DNA of 6,390 bases, from positions 1-6,390 of the forward strand of contig JALRFZ010000007.1 of NCBI GenBank assembly GCA_023253615.1. The letters run 5' to 3'. Under the pieces are notes generated by a model that worked only from the letters and a program-made list of their open reading frames with translations, had not been told where the DNA came from and made no database searches. Shown here piece after piece: positions 1 through 4,166 of this stretch. Source of the DNA: Verrucomicrobiales bacterium (GTDB lineage: Bacteria > Verrucomicrobiota > Verrucomicrobiia > Verrucomicrobiales > DEV007). Both the position numbers and the translations under genes were made by a program. Every line of letters begins with the position of its first letter. Position 1 is the first letter of the stretch.

Positions 1-24
1 TGGGTTCGAATCCCACCCCCTCCG
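1..24 (+). tRNA. 3' end of a tRNA gene, probably tRNA-Ser (partial)
   Basis: The first 16 bases form most of a T arm: TGGG, the loop TTCGAAT, then CCCAC. They are followed by a seven-base 3' acceptor strand CCCCTCC (17-23) and a discriminator G at 24. A G discriminator with an acceptor that would pair with GGAGGGG is typical of bacterial tRNA-Ser, but the anticodon lies outside the window, so the identity is inferred. The CCA tail is not encoded (CTT follows the discriminator) and would have to be added by nucleotidyltransferase. A strong hairpin terminator begins four bases downstream. Confidence 0.85.
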
Positions 25-27
25 CTT

Positions 28-70
28 CAAAAGGCCCGGTTTCACGCGCAGCGTGGACCCGGGCCTTTTG
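28..70. terminator. Bidirectional intrinsic terminator
   Basis: There is a perfect 12-bp stem, CAAAAGGCCCGG (28-39) against CCGGGCCTTTTG (59-70). Inside it is a second five-bp stem, CACGC (43-47) with GCGTG (51-55), around a three-base loop. The GC core is flanked by four A on one side and four T on the other, so it can end transcription in both directions. It would stop the plus-strand tRNA transcript and the minus-strand SDR transcript that converge here. Confidence 0.85.
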
Positions 71-138
71 ATTGGGTGGGGTTCGAACGCCGTTTGGTTC
101 GGAGCGATTCAAGCGAGCGGCGAAAGACGGGGCGGAGC

Positions 139-153
139 GAAGTCCGCGACTTC
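139..153. repeat. Small hairpin at the SDR stop codon
   Basis: GAAGTC (139-144) and GACTTC (148-153) are perfect inverted repeats separated by CGC, and they overlap the SDR stop codon (152-154, minus strand). No T-tract follows on the minus strand, so alone it is a poor terminator. It may simply protect the transcript's 3' end, or be chance. Confidence 0.35.
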
Positions 154-808
154 ACACGCGGGAATCGAGTTGGAAGACCTGACCGGAAACATGGGTCAGG
201 GTGCAAAGGGTCCGGACAAAACGGGCCGCGTCTCCGACGGTATTGAAACGTCCGAGGGCGTGGCGGGCGAGGGCGGCGGTCCGGGCTTCTTCGGAGAGGG
301 CGGAGGTCATGCGGGTTTCGAGAAATCCGGGGAGGACGCAGTTGACCCGGATGTTCCGTGGTCCGAGTTCCTTGGCGAGACTTTTGGTGAGGCCGATCAG
401 CCCGGCTTTGCTGGAGGCGTAAGCCGCTTGTCCGATCGGCGGATGCAGGGCCGAATAGGACCCGATCTGAACGATCGATCCATCGCGTTGTTTGATCATG
501 CGTTTCGCCGCCGCGCGCGAGCAGAGGAAGGCGCCCTTCAGATTGGTATCGAGCACCGCGTCCCAGTCCGCTTCCTCAAGGCGGGCGAACAGTCTGTCGC
601 CGGTGATGCCGGCGTTGTTGACGAGCACATCGATGTGCTCGAAACCGCCGAAATACCGGTCCGCTTCGTCAGAGGAGCGGACGTCGAGTTCCTCGCGTCC
701 CGGTGAAAACACGTCGGCACCGCTTTCGCGAAAGACATAGGCGAGCGCGGTGGCAAGACCGCCGGTACCACCGGTGATGATGACGACGGGAGGATTCAAC
801 CGGTGCAA
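152..808 (-). CDS. Short-chain dehydrogenase/reductase (SDR), FabG-like
   Basis: NAD(P)(H)-dependent cytosolic oxidoreductase of the classical SDR family, closest in feel to 3-oxoacyl-ACP reductases; the substrate cannot be read from sequence. The Rossmann fold glycine motif is TGGTGGLA at residues 12-19 (the usual last Gly is Ala), and NNAG at 64-67 is the classical adenine-pocket motif. The catalytic set is complete: N89, S117, Y130 and K134 (YASSK). PG at 160-161 and the C-terminal SGQ-F-LD are also typical. At 218 residues it is somewhat short (family about 245), mainly from a compact stretch after strand beta-2. The start is uncertain: there is no ATG in the usable region. TTG at 808 is taken here. 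A second TTG at 799 would give MNPPVV, a typical SDR N-terminus, and CTG at 850 would overlap the upstream stop. It lies 38 bases behind the TPR/STN gene on the same strand, so is probably cotranscribed. Confidence 0.9.
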   Translation of the reverse strand: MHRLNPPVVIITGGTGGLATALAYVFRESGADVFSPGREELDVRSSDEADRYFGGFEHIDVLVNNAGITGDRLFARLEEADWDAVLDTNLKGAFLCSRAAAKRMIKQRDGSIVQIGSYSALHPPIGQAAYASSKAGLIGLTKSLAKELGPRNIRVNCVLPGFLETRMTSALSEEARTAALARHALGRFNTVGDAARFVRTLCTLTHVSGQVFQLDSRV

Positions 809-846
809 CGAGAAGAGGGAATCGGAAACGCCCGGGACCGCCAGGA

Positions 847-1479
847 TCAGGGGAAGGTGCTCTTCGACGTCGGGGTGGTCGTCGGAGTCGGCGCGGCAAA
901 CCCAGGGGCGGGGGCGGGAGCGGTGCCAGCCGCCGGGGCCGGTTCAGCCCCGGGGGTGGGATCGATGACCACGGCATGGGGTTCGTATTTCACCTTCGAA
1001 CGGCTCAGTTCCCCGACATACTTGATCGCTTCGGAGAGCGGCACGTTGCGCAGCGAGAGGGTGATCAGCGTGCCCGAGCGTTGTTCGGGAGTGCCCTTGT
1101 AGATGAAGTTCACCGTCGTTTCACCCTTGGTGATCTCCTGGGCGCGGGAGGCGAGGTAATCGAGAGTGTCGCCGATGGGGGCGTCGGCAAAAGCGATCTC
1201 GGGAATGATGATGCGGGAGAGGCGCCCCTGGAGATCGTTCTTCGGTCCGAGATTCTGGGCCATCGCCGCCTTGCAACGGGCCGCGTAGTTCCGCGCGTAG
1301 ACGAAGTTGGGTTTCGCGCGGAGGACCTGTTCGAAGAGGATGAGCGCCTCGTCGTATCGCTCTTCGTTGAAGAGGGCGACACCCTGGTTGTAGACATCCT
1401 GCGCGCTGTTCTGCGCGGAGAGGGGAGGGGCGAGAAGGAGGGTGGAGACGGAGAACAGGAGGGCAAGGATCGTTTTCAT
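847..1479 (-). CDS. Secreted TPR protein with an STN/secretin-like short domain
   Basis: A 210-residue exported protein of no established function. Residues 1-22 are a classical signal peptide (MK, hydrophobic core, PLSA then Q23). Residues 26-73 look like one to one and a half TPR repeats (G33, F37, Y42, A45, F49, A55, P57). Residues 90-173 resemble the short domain at the N-terminus of secretins and TonB-linked receptors: IIIPEI-F-DAPI-DTLDYL, then VNFIY, then ITLSLRNVPLSEAIKYV and a closing VVIDP strand. The tail (174-210) is Pro/Ala/Thr-rich and probably disordered. The ATG at 1479 was chosen because it gives the signal peptide; the frame stays open upstream to 1776, but those 99 residues show no domain. 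The product probably acts in the periplasm as a protein-binding module, perhaps with a secretin; that role is inference. Upstream of the ATG there is no clear Shine-Dalgarno sequence. Confidence 0.85.
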   Translation of the reverse strand: MKTILALLFSVSTLLLAPPLSAQNSAQDVYNQGVALFNEERYDEALILFEQVLRAKPNFVYARNYAARCKAAMAQNLGPKNDLQGRLSRIIIPEIAFADAPIGDTLDYLASRAQEITKGETTVNFIYKGTPEQRSGTLITLSLRNVPLSEAIKYVGELSRSKVKYEPHAVVIDPTPGAEPAPAAGTAPAPAPGFAAPTPTTTPTSKSTFP

Positions 1480-1514
1480 CTGGGCTCGTGACTCGGGGGT
1501 GTGGATGGCGTGCC

Positions 1515-1554
1515 GGAAACCGTTTCCACCCGATGGGAAGAAATCTCCGGGTGG
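1515..1554. repeat. Overlapping inverted repeats in the TPR gene leader
   Basis: GGAAAC (1515-1520) and GTTTCC (1522-1527) form a perfect 13-bp palindrome around one base. CCACCCG (1526-1532) and CGGGTGG (1548-1554) form a separate perfect seven-bp stem with a 15-base loop. The two share bases 1526-1527, so as RNA they could not both form fully. They lie 36-75 bases upstream of the minus-strand ATG. A DNA operator (first repeat) or a leader hairpin (second) are both possible. Confidence 0.4.
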
Positions 1555-1568
1555 GGCCGGGAAGGAGC

Positions 1569-1606
1569 CCGCCGCTTCCGGGGATATTGGCCGTTCCCCT
1601 TGGCGG
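1569..1606. repeat. Two-step hairpin in the TPR gene leader
   Basis: CCGCC (1569-1573) pairs with GGCGG (1602-1606) and, inside it, GGGGA (1580-1584) pairs with TCCCC (1595-1599), leaving a ten-base loop and an asymmetric internal loop. It would form in the leader of the minus-strand transcript. It matches no riboswitch class I recognise, and GC-rich DNA gives such stems by chance fairly often. Confidence 0.3.
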
Positions 1607-1636
1607 AGGTGCCTGCTCCGACTCCACGCGAACGAG

Positions 1637-1675
1637 GTTATCAAATTCCCTAAGAGGTGTAAACGCAAATGCGTT
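1637..1675 (-). promoter_or_regulatory. Candidate promoter and operator for the TPR/STN-SDR pair
   Basis: On the minus strand, TTTACA (1663-1658) matches five of six bases of a sigma-70 -35 box. GATAAC (1642-1637) follows after a rather short 15-base spacer; TAACCT at 17 bases is the alternative. Upstream and overlapping the -35 is a perfect inverted repeat, AACGCA (1662-1667), AA, TGCGTT (1670-1675), placed where a repressor or activator could act. If used, transcripts would start near 1630 and have a leader of about 150 bases. Seen: the motifs and symmetry. Inferred: the function. Confidence 0.35.
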
Positions 1676-1684
1676 ATGCTTCTC

Positions 1685-1711
1685 GGGCGAAAGGGATCTT
1701 CCGCCCTCTTT
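1685..1711 (+). terminator. Terminator-like or attenuator-like hairpin
   Basis: GGGCG (1685-1689) pairs with CGCCC (1702-1706), with AAG (1691-1693) and CTT (1698-1700) pairing inside, followed by TCTTT on the plus strand. The T-tract is short and interrupted. No plus-strand gene ends here, so it would act only on antisense transcripts leaving the divergent region, or as a leader element if the 1841 gene has a promoter further left. Confidence 0.35.
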
Positions 1712-1840
1712 GACCGAATTTTAAAATTTTTGAGAAATCCCTCCAGGAACCGGCTGTTTTTTGATAAAAATGGCATCCGGTGTTGGACTTGATCTTCCCC
1801 AGGGGTTAATGGTTGCCCCCGGTGTCGCCCCCGAACTCAC

Positions 1841-3379
1841 ATGGACGATCGCATCAGCTCATCTCCTGCCGCCTCCCCGGCCTTTGGCCGCGGATCGTGG
1901 ACTTTGATTTTCGGAATCTCCCTTGGTCTGGGATCGGCGGTCCCGGAATTGGGAGCCCAAGCCCCCGAGGCGGGGGCCTATCCCGTCGATCCGGTGGCGG
2001 CCGCGGGGATGACTTCCGGCCTGCCGAACGGGGTCACCGCCCGGCAGGCGGAGATGATGCAGGTCCGCACCTCCGCCCAAGGAGCGCAGGGCGACGCGGC
2101 GGCCGCCTCGCTCGCCCGTTCGGCCGACGAGTCGATCGAAGAACGGAACCGTTCCATCGCGCTGGAAACGGCGCGCACCAACAAGGCGATCAAGGAACAG
2201 ATGCGCAACCGCCTCAAGTTCGAATCCGCCTCGGCCCAGCAGCAAAAGGTGACGGCCAACGACATGTCGACCTGGCAGCAGAACGGTGGCGTCCGCGTCG
2301 AGCGCAACGTGCCCGATGCGTTCATCACCTCTCTCATCGCGGAGGAAGAGCAGGCCGCGGCCCGCGCCGCGGCGAGCGGGGAGAAGAAACGTTTTTCCCT
2401 CTTCGGCGGTGATGACGAACCCGACGACGGCGGTCTGCTCGGCGGGATTCGCGCGCCACGGCTACCCTTCATGGGTGGCGGAGGAGGGGGTGGGGGAGAC
2501 ATGGCAGCTCCGGCCTCTACGCCGCCGAGCGACAACAGCGAGCCGGTCTTCGCCAACAGTGGTGCCTCCCCGCGGTCGGCGGCTCCGGCGTCCTCCGCTC
2601 CGTCGGCGGCTCCGGCAAAGCCCGGCGTGGTGCCGATGATTTCAGGGGCGGCCCTCGTCGATGGGCGCGCTCCGGCCGTGCCGGCGTCTGCCTCCGGCAA
2701 CGGGACGCCCGCACCGGCACCCACCGTCTCGTTCGCCGACAGCACGCCCGATCCCGGGCGGAAAAAGCCCGGCTTGTTCTCGCGCCTCGGATCTGACGCG
2801 GAGGAAGAGGAGTCCCTCGTCCCCACTTCGAGCGGCAGCAGCGGTGGCGGCGGATTTTTCGGCTTCGGGAAGAAGAAAGCGGAGCCCCAGCTCGGCGGCA
2901 TCGACGCCAGCCTGTTCCCCGAGGGATCGGTCGATCAGGCGCCCCGCGGCAGACCTCTCGCCGGAGGAGCGACCGTGGCCGACGTCGTCGCCGATGTCGC
3001 GGCGGAGCCTTCCTCGACGGGCCAGGTCCTGTTGCCGGGCCAGACGGTGGAGAAATCCCGCGGCTTCTCCATGCCGAAGCCGACCCTCTCGATGCCCTCG
3101 TTGCCCAAACCGGGCGGATCGGGTGGAGGCGGGTCGATCTCGACCGGCACCTATGTCGTGGCGAGCACCTCCCAGTTCATGGTCTACGGCGCCGACCAGA
3201 TGCAATCCGAGATCCGCGCCCTGCCCGCGGGCACCTCCGTGATGGTGACGAAACCGGGCGAACAGTGGTCCGGCATCCAGCTCTCCGACGGCACCCAGGG
3301 GGTCGTGCAGAACAAGAACCTTCGTCCTTCGTCGGGCGGAGGGGTCGCCTCGGGTGGCGAATTTGCGACGGGACAGTGA
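1841..3379 (+). CDS. Large disordered exported protein with C-terminal SH3-like domain
   Basis: A 512-residue protein of unknown function. Residues 19-40 form a hydrophobic segment ending in LGAQA, read as a signal peptide after a longer-than-usual polar N-region, or as a membrane anchor. Residues 67-180 are Ala/Glu/Gln/Arg-rich and probably helical, possibly coiled coil. Residues 181-435 are low complexity: eight glycines at 212-219, Pro/Ala/Ser linkers, acidic clusters, and recurring basic/aromatic motifs (KKRFSLFGG 182-190, RKKPGLFSRLG 307-317, FFGFGKKK 339-346). Residues 436-496 look like a bacterial SH3 domain (GTYVVAS, a central P-G-V-V-K-GW-like stretch read as ALPAGTSVMV and WSGIQLSDGTQGVV, ending NLRP). 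SH3-type domains in exported proteins often bind peptidoglycan peptides, so a cell-wall role is a reasonable inference. The ATG at 1841 has no Shine-Dalgarno sequence; the frame is supported by the domain and by GC-rich third positions. It heads a same-strand series with the next two genes. Confidence 0.8.
   Translation: MDDRISSSPAASPAFGRGSWTLIFGISLGLGSAVPELGAQAPEAGAYPVDPVAAAGMTSGLPNGVTARQAEMMQVRTSAQGAQGDAAAASLARSADESIEERNRSIALETARTNKAIKEQMRNRLKFESASAQQQKVTANDMSTWQQNGGVRVERNVPDAFITSLIAEEEQAAARAAASGEKKRFSLFGGDDEPDDGGLLGGIRAPRLPFMGGGGGGGGDMAAPASTPPSDNSEPVFANSGASPRSAAPASSAPSAAPAKPGVVPMISGAALVDGRAPAVPASASGNGTPAPAPTVSFADSTPDPGRKKPGLFSRLGSDAEEEESLVPTSSGSSGGGGFFGFGKKKAEPQLGGIDASLFPEGSVDQAPRGRPLAGGATVADVVADVAAEPSSTGQVLLPGQTVEKSRGFSMPKPTLSMPSLPKPGGSGGGGSISTGTYVVASTSQFMVYGADQMQSEIRALPAGTSVMVTKPGEQWSGIQLSDGTQGVVQNKNLRPSSGGGVASGGEFATGQ
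2575..2616 (+). repeat. 15-bp direct repeat with 27-bp period inside the SH3-domain gene
   Basis: GTCGGCGGCTCCGGC occurs at 2575-2589 and again at 2602-2616. The 27-base period is nine codons, so the protein repeats SAAPA within a Pro/Ala/Ser linker. This looks like slippage-driven growth of a disordered linker rather than a functional DNA site. Confidence 0.7.
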
Positions 3380-3415
3380 TCGCCTTTTCGCGTATGGGTT
3401 CCCTTTTCTCGATCG

Positions 3416-4123
3416 ATGCGCGCCATTCTCCCTTTCCTCTTCCTCGCCGTCATTCCTGCCGCTCGAGCCGGTGAGACCATCACCGTCTCCGGCACCGAGT
3501 ACCGCAACGCGGAGTGGACCGAAGTCAGCCGCGAGGGGCTCATCTACAAGACCGAAGAAAGCGCCTATGTCACGCTGCCCTGGAGCGGGGCGACCCCCGC
3601 GCAGATCTCGGGGGCGCGTGCGAAAAAGCCGGTGGCCTTCGACAACGCCCTCTACGACGCGCATTACGTGAAGGGCACCGTCTTCCAGGTGAAGCCCGAC
3701 GGCGTCATCATCCAGGTCGAGATCCCCGACGAACACAAGGACGTCGGATACAAGGACGGAGCGAAGATCCTCGAGAACGGCCTCGTCATCGTGAAGGATC
3801 TCCCGACTTCGATCCCGCAGGGGGAAGGGGTGCCGATCGAGATCGTCGCGCACAAGCGGGGCACCTTCACCTTCGACCTCGCCATCGCGGTGAAGGAGAT
3901 CCCCCTGCTGACCGTGGCGAAGCCGCTCTGGGCGATCGAGCAGGAATGGAAGAACCAGCAGGGTCAGGCGATGCATGCACGGCTCATCGCGGTGAAGGAG
4001 AGCAAGGGCATGTTCGAAAAAGGAGGCAAGCGCTTCATCTACGATCTGACCCAGCTCGACGCCGACGGGCAAAAGCGCGCCGCCGAGGTCGCCGAAAAGC
4101 TGGCGGGCTTTCCGATTCCGTGA
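3416..4123 (+). CDS. Exported protein with SHD1-like C-terminal domain
   Basis: A 235-residue protein I do not recognise as a named family. Residues 1-18 are a signal peptide (MRAILPFLFLAVIPAARA, cleavage before GE). Residues 20-62 (TITVSGTEYRN, then EVSREGLIYKTEESAYVTLPW) resemble a small beta module common in planctomycete/verrucomicrobial secreted proteins, where a described quantity 'as a function of G-x-x-Y' is followed by a predicted strand ending in LPW/LPF. Residues 85-175 are beta-rich, with QVKPDGVIIQVEI suggesting an OB-like fold (weak). Residues 178-222 resemble SHD1 (SLA1 homology domain 1): W178, then ARLIAVKESKG, KRFIYDLTQLDADGQK. SHD1-type modules bind peptides, so a scaffolding or envelope-binding role is inferred. 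It follows the preceding gene after 36 bases and precedes the lyase gene by 43, so is probably in the same transcript. The ATG start gives the signal peptide; no Shine-Dalgarno sequence precedes it. Confidence 0.85.
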   Translation: MRAILPFLFLAVIPAARAGETITVSGTEYRNAEWTEVSREGLIYKTEESAYVTLPWSGATPAQISGARAKKPVAFDNALYDAHYVKGTVFQVKPDGVIIQVEIPDEHKDVGYKDGAKILENGLVIVKDLPTSIPQGEGVPIEIVAHKRGTFTFDLAIAVKEIPLLTVAKPLWAIEQEWKNQQGQAMHARLIAVKESKGMFEKGGKRFIYDLTQLDADGQKRAAEVAEKLAGFPIP

Positions 4124-4129
4124 GAATTC

Positions 4130-4159
4130 TTGAATCGGATCGGCCCGATCCGCTATTCT
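4130..4159 (+). promoter_or_regulatory. Candidate promoter of the pectate lyase gene, possibly leaderless
   Basis: TTGAAT (4130-4135) matches four of six -35 bases and TATTCT (4154-4159) four of six -10 bases, with an 18-base spacer. The spacer is almost entirely a perfect palindrome. Transcription would start about seven bases after the -10, near the ATG at 4167, so the mRNA could have almost no leader, consistent with the missing Shine-Dalgarno sequence. This would give the lyase independent control from the two genes upstream. Motif quality is moderate. Confidence 0.4.
4136..4152. repeat. Perfect 17-bp palindrome, operator-like
   Basis: CGGATCGG (4136-4143) and CCGATCCG (4145-4152) are perfect inverted repeats around a single C. 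GAAT (4132-4135) and ATTC (4155-4158) extend the symmetry imperfectly. It fills the spacer of the candidate lyase promoter, as binding sites do for MerR-type activators or spacer-bound repressors. As RNA it would be a seven-bp stem with a three-base loop in readthrough transcripts. No T-tract follows, so it is not a normal terminator. Confidence 0.55.
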
Positions 4160-4166
4160 CGGGCTC

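Larger units (their letters stand above)
1480..1840. other. Divergent intergenic control region with an AT-rich island
   Basis: These 361 bases separate two divergent genes and hold no convincing gene. The half near the minus-strand gene (1480-1630) is GC-rich with hairpin potential, and would be its 5' untranslated leader. The other half contains an AT-rich island (about 1710-1771) unlike anything else in the window, with the perfect palindrome AATTTTAAAATT at 1717-1728 and runs of T and A around 1757-1770. CCCCAGGGG (1797-1805) is another small perfect palindrome. Promoters for both directions should lie here. For the plus-strand gene I could find only poor matches (for example GTTAAT at 1805-1810 as a -10). 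Confidence 0.6.

Noticed and set aside
77..88. A T-arm-like sequence (GGGTTCGAA at 79-87 repeating bases 2-10 of the tRNA), as an attachment-site duplication
   Set aside because: Identity is only nine bases and does not continue into the acceptor strand. No integrase or mobile-element gene is present, so an att site is not supported.
53..706. A 217-codon plus-strand open frame opposite the SDR gene
   Set aside because: The minus strand has the full SDR motif set; this frame begins inside the terminator hairpin and is low-complexity Gly/Arg/Glu-rich.
1480..1776. An N-terminal extension of the TPR/STN gene to an ATG at 1776
   Set aside because: The internal ATG at 1479 begins a textbook signal peptide. 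The 99 upstream residues show no domain and cross the AT-rich island and inverted repeats.
2473..2498. G-rich tract as a G-quadruplex
   Set aside because: It encodes eight glycines in frame with varied codons and has only three runs of three or more G, so the tract is better explained as a glycine linker.
2661..3242. A 193-codon plus-strand open frame overlapping the SH3-domain gene in another frame
   Set aside because: Its translation is Arg/Pro/Ser-rich with no domain, as expected from a frame-shifted GC-rich gene.
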